Origin: Crenobacter intestini
Lineage (GTDB): Bacteria > Pseudomonadota > Gammaproteobacteria > Burkholderiales > Chromobacteriaceae
Direction: 5' to 3'
NCBI RefSeq assembly: GCF_004919095.1
Contig: NZ_STGJ01000001.1
Coordinates: 372,001 to 436,000 of the forward strand
Length of the DNA: 64,000 bases
Of this stretch, positions 47,248 to 56,751 are shown piece by piece. The notes below the pieces were generated by a model. The model saw only the letters and a program-made list of their open reading frames with translations, was not told where the DNA came from and did no database searches. How positions within the stretch are numbered: the first letter of the stretch is position 1; each line of letters starts with the position of its first letter. Position numbers and translations under genes: made by a program.

Positions 47248-48483
47248 ATGCCGGGCACCCGCGCCTTGTGGCTGGCCGCCAGCCCAGCCCTGCCGCTGGC
47301 GATGGTCGCGCTGCCCGTCTACGTGCTCACCCCTGCGCTTTATACCGCCGAGTACGGCCTGCCACTGGCGACTGTCGGCGCCATCCTGCTGTTTGCCAGG
47401 CTGTACGACACCGCGCAGGACCCGTTGATCGGCTACCTGCAGGACCACTGCAGCCCAAGCACCCTGCGCGCACTCAGCGTCGCCCTCGCGGGTGTCGGCG
47501 CCGCCGCGTTTTACTTCTTGCTGCTGCCCGCACAAGGCTTGCCGCTCACCTGGCAACTGGGTGTGACGCTCGCACTGGTTTTCACCGCGCACGGCTGGCT
47601 GAGCATCGCCCTGCTGCGTTACGGCGCGGCCTTGAGCCAGGACGTCGACGGGCGCGGCCGCGTGGTCGCCAGCCGCGAAGCGTTCGGCGTGGTCGGCGTG
47701 ATGCTTGCCGCCGCGTTGCCGCCGCTGCTTTCCGACGCACTTGGGAGCCAGCGCGGGCTTGCGCTGTTTTTTGCGGTCTTTGCCGCGCTCGGCGGCGCAA
47801 GCCTGCTTTTGTTCGCACGTGCGCCGGCGGCACCACCTGCCCGCATCGCGCGCGGCAACTGGCGCCGCGTGCTGGCCGACCGCTGCTACCTCGCGCTGCT
47901 CGCCGTGGTGCTCGCAAACTCCTTGGCGATGGCGCTGCCGGCGACGCTGTTCAACTTTTTTGCCGCTGACGCGCTGGGTGCACCCGGCCTGATCGGCCCC
48001 TGGTTGTTCGCCTACTTCGGCGCGGCGCTGCTGTCCTTGCCGGCGTGGCTTGCGCTTGCCCGAAAGCTGGGCCGGGTACGCGCGTGGTACGCCGGCATGG
48101 CGCTCGCGCTCGCCGGCTTCGTACTGGTGCCGTGGCTGTCACCGCAAAACGCTTACTGGTTCTGGCTGGTATGCGTGGTGACGGGCGCGGCGCTGGGTGC
48201 CGACCTCGCCTACTCGACCGCGCTGATCGCCGACGTGATCGGCCGCGGCGTCGAGGAAGACGGCGGCAGCTATTTCGGCGGGGTCAGCCTCGTCAACAAG
48301 CTCGCGCTGGCGCTGGGCGCCGGCGTCGCCCTGCCGCTCGCGGCGGCCGCGGGCTATGCGCCCGGCGGCGATCAAGGGCTGGCCGCGCTCACCCTGATGT
48401 ACGCCGGCCTGCCTTGCCTGTTCAAGCTGTTTGCCTGGGCGCTGCTCGCACGCGTGCGCCCGCTCCTGGAGGACGCATCATGA
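47248..48483 (+). CDS. MFS/GPH-type membrane carrier
   Basis: A 411-residue permease with 12 predicted membrane segments. The DTAQDPLIGYLQDH loop between helices 2 and 3 is the GPH (glycoside-pentoside-hexuronide) signature. Carriers like this recur in DUF1365/cfa operons, where they may move lipids or a pathway intermediate. The ATG is one base after the preceding stop, with GAGG upstream. Confidence 0.85.
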   Translation: MPGTRALWLAASPALPLAMVALPVYVLTPALYTAEYGLPLATVGAILLFARLYDTAQDPLIGYLQDHCSPSTLRALSVALAGVGAAAFYFLLLPAQGLPLTWQLGVTLALVFTAHGWLSIALLRYGAALSQDVDGRGRVVASREAFGVVGVMLAAALPPLLSDALGSQRGLALFFAVFAALGGASLLLFARAPAAPPARIARGNWRRVLADRCYLALLAVVLANSLAMALPATLFNFFAADALGAPGLIGPWLFAYFGAALLSLPAWLALARKLGRVRAWYAGMALALAGFVLVPWLSPQNAYWFWLVCVVTGAALGADLAYSTALIADVIGRGVEEDGGSYFGGVSLVNKLALALGAGVALPLAAAAGYAPGGDQGLAALTLMYAGLPCLFKLFAWALLARVRPLLEDAS

Positions 48484-49025
48484 TCCGTACCCTGCAACGC
48501 ACCTTCGCCGCCTGCCTCGCCATGCTGCTCGCCGCCTGCTCGACCCCCGGCGTCGACACCTACCAGAGCGGCAAGCCCGCACTCGTACTCGAGCGCTTCT
48601 TCGACGGCCCATTGAAGGGCTGGGGTACCGTACAGGACCGTTCGGGCAAGGTGCTGCGCCGCTTCGTGGTCGACATCGACGCGCGCTGGGCTGGCAGTAC
48701 CGGCACGCTGGACGAACACTTCGTGTTCGACGACGGCGAGCGCCAGCGCAGGGTGTGGACGCTGACGCGCCAACCTGACGGCAGCTACACCGGCCGCGCG
48801 CACGACGTGGTCGGCGACGCGCAAGGGCGCGGCGCGGGCTACGCGTTCAACTTTGCGTACACGCTGAAGGTCCCGCTCGACGGCCGCGAAATCGATTTGA
48901 CCATCGACGACTGGATGTACCTGGTCGACGACAACAACCTGATCAACCGCTCCGAGATGAAGAAGTTCGGCGTCCGCGTCGGTGACATCACCTTGCTCCT
49001 GCAAAAACAGGGGCGCACGCCATGA
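48480..49025 (+). CDS. DUF3833 lipoprotein
   Basis: A 181-residue lipoprotein with lipobox LLAAC (Cys20). The mature part is DUF3833: LERFFDGPLKGWGTVQDRSGKVLRRF, then DGSYTGRAHDVVG and DDWMYLVDDNNLINRSEMKKFG. It looks like a lipocalin-like barrel, so it may bind lipid in the periplasm. It is coupled by ATGA overlaps on both sides. Confidence 0.92.
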   Translation: MIRTLQRTFAACLAMLLAACSTPGVDTYQSGKPALVLERFFDGPLKGWGTVQDRSGKVLRRFVVDIDARWAGSTGTLDEHFVFDDGERQRRVWTLTRQPDGSYTGRAHDVVGDAQGRGAGYAFNFAYTLKVPLDGREIDLTIDDWMYLVDDNNLINRSEMKKFGVRVGDITLLLQKQGRTP

Positions 49026-49795
49026 GCGCCAACGCACCGATCAGGCAGTGGCAGGGGCGACATGTGTGGCTCATCGGCGCCGGGCACGGCATCGGCGAAG
49101 CGCTGGCAGTGAAGCTTGCCAAGCTTGGCGCACGGCTCACCCTGTCAGGCCGTAACCCGTACGCGCTGCAGGCGGTGGCCGCGCGCTGCGCGGGTACTGC
49201 CAAAAGCGCACCGTTCGACGCGACCGACGCCGCCGCCTGGCAAGCGATGGCCGCGCGGCTCGACGCAGAGGGCGGCATCGACCTGGTGGTGCTGCTCGCA
49301 GGCGACTACCTGCCGCTACGCGCGTGGGAAGTCACGCCCGAGGCCGCGCGTAAGCTGACCGACGTCAACCTGATGGCGGCGTTTTACCTGGTCGCCGCGT
49401 GCGCGCCTATCTTCAGGCAACGCGGCAAGGGCGGCATCGCGCTGACCGGCAGCGTCGCCGGCGTCGGCGGCATGCCCAAGGCCACCGTGTACGGCGCGAC
49501 CAAGGCCGCCGTCAACCACCTGGCGCAGACACTCTACCTGGACCTCGCGCCCTTGGGCGTCGGCGTGTGGGTGATCAACCCGGGCTTCGTGCGCACCCGT
49601 TTGACCGCCGGCAACGACTTTGCGATGCCGGCGCTGATCTCGCCCGAAGAAGCCGCTGATGCCATCGTCGCGGGGTTCGCGCAGGGGGCTTTCGACATCC
49701 ACTTCCCGCGCCGTTTCACTACGGTGCTCAAGCTCGCCGCCCTCTTGCCCAGGCGCGCCTGGTTCTGGCTGATGCACAAGACGACCGGACTATGA
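49022..49795 (+). CDS. SDR-family oxidoreductase
   Basis: A 257-residue short-chain dehydrogenase. The loop is IGAGHGIGEALAVKLA, with SLTGSVAG-like GIALTGSVAGVGG for the catalytic Ser and YGATKAAVNHL for Tyr and Lys. The Asn-Ala-Gly motif is replaced by VLLAGDY. The substrate is probably a lipid-derived alcohol or ketone. It overlaps both neighbours by four bases. Confidence 0.9.
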   Translation: MSANAPIRQWQGRHVWLIGAGHGIGEALAVKLAKLGARLTLSGRNPYALQAVAARCAGTAKSAPFDATDAAAWQAMAARLDAEGGIDLVVLLAGDYLPLRAWEVTPEAARKLTDVNLMAAFYLVAACAPIFRQRGKGGIALTGSVAGVGGMPKATVYGATKAAVNHLAQTLYLDLAPLGVGVWVINPGFVRTRLTAGNDFAMPALISPEEAADAIVAGFAQGAFDIHFPRRFTTVLKLAALLPRRAWFWLMHKTTGL

Positions 49796-50202
49796 ACACA
49801 CCTCTTGAACAGCACCTCGCGTGGTTCTCGGGCCTGACGCCCTCGACACTCGCACGTATCGAAGCGGTCTACGCGCCCGATGCCCGCTTTGCCGACCCCG
49901 TGCACAAGATAAGCGGCCGCGACGCGATTCAGGCGCTCTACGCGCGCATGTTCGACACCCTCGAGACGCCGTGCTTCACCATCACCCGCGTGATCGCCGA
50001 GGACGACAACGCCTTCGTCGCCTGGCGTTTCGACTACCGCTACCGCGGCCGCGCGCACGGCTTTGACGGCGCCAGCGTGCTGGAGATGGACGACAAGGGT
50101 TTGATCGCCCGCCAGCAAGACTACTGGGACAGCGCCGACGCGCTCGCCCCCCTGCCGCTCGTCGGCCCCCTGCTGCGCCTGATCAAGCGGCGCATGGCAT
50201 AA
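49792..50202 (+). CDS. NTF2-like (SnoaL-type) protein
   Basis: A 136-residue NTF2-like cone-fold protein: YAPDARFADPVHKISGRDAI, FVAWRFDYRYRGR and the closing DYWDSADAL are typical of the nuclear transport factor 2/SnoaL group found in LitR operons. It may bind or isomerise a small hydrophobic ligand. The ATG overlaps the SDR stop. The regulator gene starts ten bases after its stop. Confidence 0.88.
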   Translation: MNTPLEQHLAWFSGLTPSTLARIEAVYAPDARFADPVHKISGRDAIQALYARMFDTLETPCFTITRVIAEDDNAFVAWRFDYRYRGRAHGFDGASVLEMDDKGLIARQQDYWDSADALAPLPLVGPLLRLIKRRMA

Positions 50203-50212
50203 TCCGCGCCCA

Positions 50213-51127
50213 ATGAATACGCAAAAAAGTCAGCCCCCTACCCCGCACGGGCTGCCGATCGCCGCAGTCGAACGCGAAACCGGCGTGCCACGCGACTTGC
50301 TGCGCATGTGGGAGCGCCGCTACGGCTTCCCGGCACCGCTGCGCGACGCCCACGGCGACCGCGTCTACCCGCCCGAGCAGGTCGAACGCCTGCGCCAGAT
50401 CCGCCGCCTGCTCGACCTGGGGCTACGCCCGGGCCGCGTCGTCGCGCTTGGCACCGCCGAGCTTGACGCGCTGCTCGCCGACACGCTGCCCGCGCCGCGC
50501 GTCCGGGAAGACGACGAGACCGAACTCTTGCCCGTGCTCGCCGCACACGACACGCCCGCGCTGCGCGCGCTGCTGCGCCGCCGCCTGGCCGAACTGGGCC
50601 TCGCGCGCTTCGCCGGCGACTACCTGCCGCATACCGGCTACCAGGTCGGCGATGCGTGGGCGCGCGGCGTGCTCGGGGTCCGCCACGAGCACCTCTACAG
50701 CGAACATGTCAGCCGCGTGCTGCGCGAAGCGATGGCGCTCTTGCCCGAAGGGGGCGCGCCGCCAAGGGTGATGCTGACCACCGCGCCGGGCGAGGCGCAC
50801 GCGCTGGGGCTGATGCTCGCCGAGACGCAGTTGCGTCTGGCGGGCTGCCAGATCGTCCCCTTCGGCGTGTCGATGCCCTTCGCCGAGATGGCCGCCGCCT
50901 GCGCCGAGCACCGCATCGACGTGCTGTGCCTGTCGTTCTCGGCCGCCTATACAGGCGACCCCGGGCGCGAACTGCCCGCGCTGATCGCCGCCTTGCCCGG
51001 CAACTGCGAGTTGTGGGTCGGCGGCGCGGGTAGCCGCCCTACGCTTGCCGAACCCCGCGTGCACACCGGCCTCACGCTCGCGGCGCTGCCCGCGCTGATT
51101 GGGCGCTGGCGCGCCATGCATGGCTGA
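50213..51127 (+). CDS. litR: MerR-family B12-dependent light-responsive regulator (LitR/CarH type)
   Basis: A 304-residue MerR regulator. The winged helix is at 13-80 (AAVERETGVPRDLLRMWERRYG). The light-sensing four-helix bundle contains Wx9EH (W149, E159-H160), the adenosylcobalamin shield of CarH. The B12 Rossmann domain has ExHxxG (E194, H196, G199), whose His is the lower axial ligand. Dark tetramers repress and light breaks the Co-C bond to release DNA. It closes the operon it presumably regulates and probably represses its own synthesis. No photolyase gene is adjacent, unlike many litR loci. Confidence 0.92.
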   Translation: MNTQKSQPPTPHGLPIAAVERETGVPRDLLRMWERRYGFPAPLRDAHGDRVYPPEQVERLRQIRRLLDLGLRPGRVVALGTAELDALLADTLPAPRVREDDETELLPVLAAHDTPALRALLRRRLAELGLARFAGDYLPHTGYQVGDAWARGVLGVRHEHLYSEHVSRVLREAMALLPEGGAPPRVMLTTAPGEAHALGLMLAETQLRLAGCQIVPFGVSMPFAEMAAACAEHRIDVLCLSFSAAYTGDPGRELPALIAALPGNCELWVGGAGSRPTLAEPRVHTGLTLAALPALIGRWRAMHG

Positions 51128-51131
51128 CGCG

Positions 51132-52409
51132 CTAGCGCATCGCGAACGCCTCGTGATGGAAGTGCGCCGCGCGGCCACGAGCACTGAGCGCGGCTTCGAT
51201 TGCCTCACCCAGCCTTGGCGGCCCGCAAAAATACACGTCGCTGGCATCGGCAAGGCAGGCCGGGTCGAAGCGCCCGCCTTTCGCGCTTTCGACCAGGTGC
51301 AGGCACACGCCCGAGGCACGGGCCCGCTCGCGCACTTCTTCCAGCGCGGCCGCCTCGCCGGCGTCCTTCACGCAGTAGTAGAAATCGACCTCGCCCGTGC
51401 CGCCGGTGCGCCCGCGCGCCTCCAGCCACGCGAGAAATGGCGTCACGCCGATGCCGCCGGCGACCCAGGCCTGCCGCCCCTGCCCCTGCCCGGCGACAAA
51501 GCCGCCGTACGGCCCCTCGACGAGCAGCGCATCGCCAGCGTGCAGCGTGTCCGCCAGCGTCGCGGTGTAGTCGCCCAGCGCCTTGACGATGAAGCGCAGC
51601 TCGCCCCCCGGCCGCGGCGCGCTGGCGATGGTGAAGGGGTGCGCGCCTTCGCGTTTGTCGAAAGTCACCAGCGCGAACTGGCCGGCAGTGTGCCCGGGCC
51701 AACCGTCTGCCTTGCAGAGGATATCCAGCGTGCCGCCAGGCAGGCGTTCCAGCGAGACGATCTGCCCCGCATGCCGGCGCTTGCGGCCGATCCGCCCGAA
51801 CAAGGACATCAGCGCGGCGTACACGGAAACAGCCAGGATGGCGGCAAACAGCACGCCGGCCGGCCCTGCCCACAGGCGGCCGTCGAACAGCATCAGTCCG
51901 TGCCACGCGCCCATCAGCACCAGGGGCGCGAACAGGCGGTGGCTGGGCCGCCACCAGCGGTACGGGATGGCGCTCAGAAGCGCGACCAGCACCATCGCAA
52001 GCATCCCCCACGCCGCCCATTCGCCCATGTCCTTGGCCAAGGACATCAGCGGGTCTTTCACGCCGCCCGCCTTGCGCACTTTGGGCGCCGCCCACTCGAG
52101 CGCGAGAAACAATTTGGGCGAGAGCTCGGTGAGCCAGTGCACGCCTAGCATCAGCGCGCAGGCGATGCCGAAGCGCTTGTGCAGCGCGTACAGCTTGTCG
52201 AGGCCGCCCAGGCTGCGCTCCAGCCAGCCGGGCCTGACCGCCAGCAAGGCACACGCGCCGATCAGCGCGGCGAGCCCGACGCCACTGACCATCACGACCA
52301 TACGGCGCCAGCCCCAGTAGTCGGCAGGCACCCCTGTCACTGCCAGCCAGCAGGCCAACGGCACAAGCACGCCCAGCAGCAGGGTGAGGGTCAACGGATA
52401 TTTCTTCAT
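51132..52409 (-). CDS. Ferric-reductase-like transmembrane flavoprotein
   Basis: A 425-residue protein. Six membrane helices of the ferric-reductase type with haem-ligand-like histidines (LHKRFG, GVHWLTE, SHRLFAPLVLMGAWHG) are followed by an FAD/NAD(P)H domain: HPFTIASAPRPGGELRF, VEGPYGGF, AGGIGVTPFLAWL and VYFCGPPRL. It moves electrons from NAD(P)H through FAD to a membrane acceptor. It is convergent with litR with four bases between. Confidence 0.88.
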   Translation of the reverse strand: MKKYPLTLTLLLGVLVPLACWLAVTGVPADYWGWRRMVVMVSGVGLAALIGACALLAVRPGWLERSLGGLDKLYALHKRFGIACALMLGVHWLTELSPKLFLALEWAAPKVRKAGGVKDPLMSLAKDMGEWAAWGMLAMVLVALLSAIPYRWWRPSHRLFAPLVLMGAWHGLMLFDGRLWAGPAGVLFAAILAVSVYAALMSLFGRIGRKRRHAGQIVSLERLPGGTLDILCKADGWPGHTAGQFALVTFDKREGAHPFTIASAPRPGGELRFIVKALGDYTATLADTLHAGDALLVEGPYGGFVAGQGQGRQAWVAGGIGVTPFLAWLEARGRTGGTGEVDFYYCVKDAGEAAALEEVRERARASGVCLHLVESAKGGRFDPACLADASDVYFCGPPRLGEAIEAALSARGRAAHFHHEAFAMR

Positions 52410-52623
52410 GGCAGGCTCCAGTATCGCGACCCGCCCATTACACACCCATCCTCTGTGCAAAGTTTGCGCGGGTGCCCGCCAGCCGTTGCGATGTGTTGAA
52501 TGAACGCACGATGCCAACATCTGTTAACACTTCGCTCATGACTGGCGTCCGGACAGGCAGGATGACGCGCCCATGGGGGCGCGCGTACAATGACATGCGA
52601 AAATCATGATCGGAGGGACTGGC

Positions 52624-52923
52624 ATGCCCTATTTCGTTGACACGCTGATCGCCGGGCAGCAGCGCCCGGACGAGGCGACGCGGCTGCGCCGCCAGAAATT
52701 CACCCTCGCCCTGCTCGAGGCGCTCGACGAGTGCGCCGTCCACGGCATGCCCGCCACCCTGTTCATCAACGCGTGCACGCCCTACGGCTTGCGGCCGCCC
52801 GACGCCGAACGCTTCCTAGCGGAACTCACCGGGCAGGGACTGATCGCCGCATGCGAGGGCACGCTGAAAATCACCCTCGCCGGCCAGCACCAGCGCGCGC
52901 AACTGGCCGCGCACCTTTCCTGA
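52624..52923 (+). CDS. Hypothetical 99-residue protein
   Basis: A small soluble protein, MPYFVDTLIAGQQRPDEATR at the start, then a winged-helix-like pattern (FTLALLEALDECAVHG..., PPDAERFLAELTGQGLIAACEG, LKITLAGQHQRAQL). Strand-helix order hints at a wHTH fold, but no family is recognised. GGAGGG is correctly placed before ATG 52624, so the in-frame ATG at 52606 is not used. A bidirectional terminator separates it from ompA. Confidence 0.6.
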   Translation: MPYFVDTLIAGQQRPDEATRLRRQKFTLALLEALDECAVHGMPATLFINACTPYGLRPPDAERFLAELTGQGLIAACEGTLKITLAGQHQRAQLAAHLS

Positions 52924-52934
52924 CGCGCACCAAC

Positions 52935-52960
52935 AAAAATGCCCGCTTGCGCGGGCATCT
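52935..52960. terminator. Bidirectional intrinsic terminator
   Basis: An 8-bp GC-rich stem (52939-52946 with 52951-52958) with TTGC loop, AAAAA to the left and CTTCTT to the right. It lies between the 99-residue gene and the convergent OmpA gene. Confidence 0.8.
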
Positions 52961-52978
52961 TCTTGTGCACATCAAGGC

Positions 52979-54010
52979 TTATTGCTGCACGGTCTGGCCG
53001 ATGGCGCGGATGATCACGCGCCGGTTCGGCTGCAGGCACTTGATCAGCTCGGCGCGCGGCGCGACGTTGTCGCACGCCACGACCGGATCGGCCTTGCCGA
53101 AGCCTTCGGCGGTGATGATGCTGGCCGGGATGCCCTGACTGACCAGGAAGTCGCCGACCGACGCCGCACGCTCCTTGGAGAGTTTCAGGTTGTACGCGTC
53201 GGAGCCGATGCGGTCGGTGTAGCCGGCGATATTGATCGCGGCCTGCTGCGGCTGCGCGGTCTTGATCTGCTGGACGATGGTCGCAAGCTCGGCCTGGCCC
53301 GCGTCGTTGAGCTTGGCGCTGTTGAACGCGAACAGCACGTCGCCGTTGAGCTTGAACTCCATCACCTGCGGTGCGGCGGCTACCGGCGCCGGGGCAGGCG
53401 CGGCGACCGGCACCGGTGCCGGCGCGCCGCCGAAGTGGTAGGCAACGCCCAGCGACAGCAGGCCGTTGTCGGCACGCAGGCCGTTATCCTCGGCCTTGCC
53501 CAAGTGGTTGGTGTACTGGTATTCGAAGCGGGTCGACCAGTTGCGGTCGATGTTGTACTCGAGACCGAGGGCGGCCAGTGGCGCGGCGCCGTCATGCTTG
53601 TCGCCAAATGCGCCGCTCGCGCGGTAGCCCATCACACCCAGGCGCGCGTAGGCGTCGAGCTTGTCAGTCACCGGAGTGCTGAACTTGCCGGAGAGCTGGA
53701 TACCCTGGAAGCGCTGCTTCGCCTCAAGACCAGCTGCGTTACGGATACCTTCCTTGCCCAGCCAGTCGTAGCCGCCTTCCAGCGCGAACCAGTCGTTGAA
53801 CTGGTAGCCGACAAAGGCGCCGGCGCCGACCTTGTCGCTGTTGCTGGTGTCGCCGTCGGTCAGTCCAAGACCGTAATCCTTGCTGTAGTAATCGGACCAG
53901 CCCACCTTGCCGCCGACGTACCACGGCTCGTCGACATTGGCCGCGTGGACGATGGCGGGCAGCGCTGCAGCGACTGCGACGGCAAGCAGGGAACGCAGGG
54001 GATATTTCAT
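52979..54010 (-). CDS. OmpA-family outer membrane protein
   Basis: A 343-residue porin-like protein. Signal peptide 1-28 (cut after VHA), an eight-stranded beta barrel (about 30-205, opening PWYVGGKVGWSDYYSKDYG), an Ala/Pro hinge (APVPVAAPAPAPVAAAP), and a C-terminal OmpA peptidoglycan-binding domain with AGYTDRIGSDAYNLKLSKERA. Two cysteines near the end (VACDNV, IKCLQP) form the usual disulfide. It tethers the outer membrane to the cell wall. GGAGA lies upstream of the ATG. Confidence 0.95.
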   Translation of the reverse strand: MKYPLRSLLAVAVAAALPAIVHAANVDEPWYVGGKVGWSDYYSKDYGLGLTDGDTSNSDKVGAGAFVGYQFNDWFALEGGYDWLGKEGIRNAAGLEAKQRFQGIQLSGKFSTPVTDKLDAYARLGVMGYRASGAFGDKHDGAAPLAALGLEYNIDRNWSTRFEYQYTNHLGKAEDNGLRADNGLLSLGVAYHFGGAPAPVPVAAPAPAPVAAAPQVMEFKLNGDVLFAFNSAKLNDAGQAELATIVQQIKTAQPQQAAINIAGYTDRIGSDAYNLKLSKERAASVGDFLVSQGIPASIITAEGFGKADPVVACDNVAPRAELIKCLQPNRRVIIRAIGQTVQQ

Positions 54011-54211
54011 TTTTAGTCTCCACAAGATAAGGGGAACGCGGGCAGCGCCGGAAAATGATTTGCGCGCACCTCAGTACCAGTAATGGCACAGCGCATGCGG
54101 GTTTGCCGCCTTTGTGTTGCCCAAACCGCGAAATGCAGCCGATCGATGTAAAAAAATGCAAAATTCCTGAACTACGCCGAACCCCCACGTGAAAATCGTT
54201 GCCAAAATGCA

Positions 54212-54239
54212 ACAAAGCCGCCCCGAGGGGCGGCTTTGT
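54212..54239 (-). terminator. Intrinsic terminator of fadE
   Basis: A perfect long stem (54212-54224 with 54227-54239) rich in GC, with T-rich sequence after it on the minus strand (TTTGTTGCATTTT). It is 20 bases beyond the fadE stop and upstream of the ompA promoter region. Confidence 0.8.
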
Positions 54240-54259
54240 GTACACCTTGACAGCGACGA

Positions 54260-56713
54260 TCAGAACACCACGCGTTCCAGCATCTTGTCGTCGTGCTCGC
54301 GAAGCGAAAAGTCGAAGTCGTCGACCATGATCACCTCGCGCTTGAGGCGGCGCGCCGTCTCGAGCGCGTCGTGCTCGGCCTGGCTGATCAAGCCGCCGGC
54401 GAGTGCCTCGGCGAGGCGTTCGCGCGCGGTGATCGTCTTGAAGCGGCCCTCGCGGGCGAGCTTCTTGAGCTTGCCTTCCAGGGGCTCGGTCTCGATGATC
54501 GCGCGCATCGCAGGCTCGAGCACGCCGACCGCGTCGCGCGCGTCCTCGGGCTTGAACACGCCGTGCACCAGACGGTCGCGGCTGCCGCCCGGGGTCATCA
54601 GCAAGCGGGCGATGCGGGTGCCGTCCTTGTCGGAGGCCGGACGCAGGGTCAGGCCCCACGGGAAGATCACGCGGCGCAGCACCCAGGCGAGCGGGCGGCT
54701 GGGCAGGTTGGCGAGAAAGCCGTCCATCGCCTGCTGCACATCATAAAGCGCGTTGCCGACGGCAAAACGCACCAGCGGCAGGTCGTCCTTCTGTGCGCCC
54801 TGGTCTTCGTAGTGCTTGAGCGAAGCGGTCGCGATATAGAGGCCGGAGAGCATGTCGCCCAGGCGCGCCGACAGCTTCTCGCGGAACTTCAGCGTGCCGC
54901 CGAGGCTGAACATCGCCATGTCCGAGAGCAGCGCGAACGCGCTGGAGAGACGGGTCACCCGGCGATAGTAAGCCGCGACCTCGCCGCCCTTCGGGCTGCC
55001 GGTGAAGCGGGCGCCGGTCGCACCCAGCCACAACGAACGCACCACGTTGCTCAGCACGAAGCCGATATGGCCGGTGAACGCGTCGTCGAACTCGCGCGCG
55101 TCGTTCGCCATCGACGCCTTCATCTCGCGCAGCACGAAGGGATGGCAGCGGATCGCACCCTGGCCGTAGATGATCATCGAACGGGTCAGGATGTTCGCGC
55201 CCTCGACGGTGATGCCGATCGGGATCGCCTGGTAGGCGCGGCCCAGGTAGTTGCGCGGCCCGAGCACCACGGCCTTGCCGCCGTGCACGTCCATCGCGTC
55301 GTTCAGCACTTTGCGCATGCGTTCGGTGTTGTGGTACTTCAACACCGCCGAGAGCACCGACGGCTTCTCGCCTGTGTCGAGGCCGACCAGCGCCAGGTCC
55401 TGCGCGGCTTCCATCTGGTAGGTGTAACCGCCGATGCGCGCCATCGCCTCGTCGACGCCCTCGAACTTGCCGATCGGCAGGCCGAACTGGTCACGCACGC
55501 GGGCGAACGCGCCGGTGGTGAACGAGGTGAACTTGCCGGTCGCAACCGACATCGCCGGCAGCGAGATGCAGCGGCCGACCGACAGGCACTCGACCAGCAT
55601 GCGCCAGCCCTTGCCGGCCATCGCCTGCCCGCCGATGATCCAGTCCATCGGGATGAACACGTCGCGGCCCCAGGTCGGGCCGTTCATGAACACCGCACCG
55701 CCCGGGTAGTGGCGGCGGCCGATAGCCACGCCCTCGTGCTCGGTCGGCACCAGCGCGCAGGTGATGCCCAGCTCTTCCACGTCGCCCAGCAGGTGATCCG
55801 GGTCGTACATCTTGAACGCGAGGCCGAGGATGGTCGCCACCGGCGCCAGCGTGATCCAGCGCTTCTCCCAGCTTACGCGGATGCCGAGCACGTCCTCGAA
55901 ACGCTCGCCGGTACGCGGGTGGGTGTAGCTGCCGCGGCAGACGACGCCGTAGTCGGGAATCGAACCTGCGTCCGAGCCGGCCGACGGGCTGGTCAGCGCG
56001 AAGCAGGGAATCTCGAGGCCACGGGCCAGGCGCGGCAGGTAGTAGTCCTTCTGCGCCTCGGTGCCGTAGTGCTGCAACAGTTCGCCCGGCCCCAGGGAGT
56101 TGGGCACCATCACCGACACGGCCGCCGAACCGCCGCGGGTCGCGATCTTGGTGACCACCTTGGCGTGCGCGTAGTTGGAGAACTCGAGGCCGCCGTAGCG
56201 CTTCTTGACGATCATGCCGAGGAAGCCCTGGTCCTTGATGAACTGCCACACCTCAGGCGGCAGGTCCTTCAGTTCGTGGGTGATCTTCCAGTCGTCGATC
56301 ATCCGGCACAGCTGTTCGGTCGGGCCGTCGATGAAGGCCTGCTCTTCGGCCGAGAGCTTGGGCGCGGGGAAGGCGAGCAGGCGCTTGAAGTCAGGCTTGC
56401 CCGAGAACAGGTCGCGGTCCCACCAGACGGTGCCGGCGTTGATCGCCTCCTGCTCGGTCTGGCTCATCGCCGGAGTGATTTTCTTGAAGATGGCGAACAC
56501 CGGGCCGGTGAAGACTAGGCGGCGCAGCGGCGCGACGTTGAGCACGGCCGCGACAACCGCGAACACTGCCCACACGGCGACCGGGACGGCACAGCCGCCG
56601 ACCAGTTGCAGCGCGGCGAGCCACAGGCCGAGCGCGATCGTCCACAGCAGCAGGGGCGCGCGCCAGTAGGCGAGCACGCCGACGGCCAGGATCAGGGAAA
56701 TGGCGTATAGCAT
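54260..56713 (-). CDS. fadE: Acyl-CoA dehydrogenase FadE
   Basis: An 817-residue FadE of the long, membrane-associated bacterial type. N-terminal membrane segments (about 1-60) are followed by the acyl-CoA dehydrogenase core: FALTSPSAGSDAGSIPDYG, RGSYTHPRTG, WITLAPVATILGLAFK and the C-terminal FAD contacts around RAYQAIPIGITVEGANILTR. It performs the first oxidation of fatty acid beta-oxidation. GAGGAA precedes the ATG. The TetR gene is directly upstream on the same strand and probably controls it. Confidence 0.95.
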   Translation of the reverse strand: MLYAISLILAVGVLAYWRAPLLLWTIALGLWLAALQLVGGCAVPVAVWAVFAVVAAVLNVAPLRRLVFTGPVFAIFKKITPAMSQTEQEAINAGTVWWDRDLFSGKPDFKRLLAFPAPKLSAEEQAFIDGPTEQLCRMIDDWKITHELKDLPPEVWQFIKDQGFLGMIVKKRYGGLEFSNYAHAKVVTKIATRGGSAAVSVMVPNSLGPGELLQHYGTEAQKDYYLPRLARGLEIPCFALTSPSAGSDAGSIPDYGVVCRGSYTHPRTGERFEDVLGIRVSWEKRWITLAPVATILGLAFKMYDPDHLLGDVEELGITCALVPTEHEGVAIGRRHYPGGAVFMNGPTWGRDVFIPMDWIIGGQAMAGKGWRMLVECLSVGRCISLPAMSVATGKFTSFTTGAFARVRDQFGLPIGKFEGVDEAMARIGGYTYQMEAAQDLALVGLDTGEKPSVLSAVLKYHNTERMRKVLNDAMDVHGGKAVVLGPRNYLGRAYQAIPIGITVEGANILTRSMIIYGQGAIRCHPFVLREMKASMANDAREFDDAFTGHIGFVLSNVVRSLWLGATGARFTGSPKGGEVAAYYRRVTRLSSAFALLSDMAMFSLGGTLKFREKLSARLGDMLSGLYIATASLKHYEDQGAQKDDLPLVRFAVGNALYDVQQAMDGFLANLPSRPLAWVLRRVIFPWGLTLRPASDKDGTRIARLLMTPGGSRDRLVHGVFKPEDARDAVGVLEPAMRAIIETEPLEGKLKKLAREGRFKTITARERLAEALAGGLISQAEHDALETARRLKREVIMVDDFDFSLREHDDKMLERVVF

Positions 56714-56751
56714 AGGGTTTTTTCCTCGTGTTAACCCCGTTTACGCCCGTC

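Noticed and set aside
54293-56518. A 741-codon plus-strand frame antisense to fadE
   Set aside because: No recognisable domain. FadE on the minus strand is complete with ribosome site and terminator.
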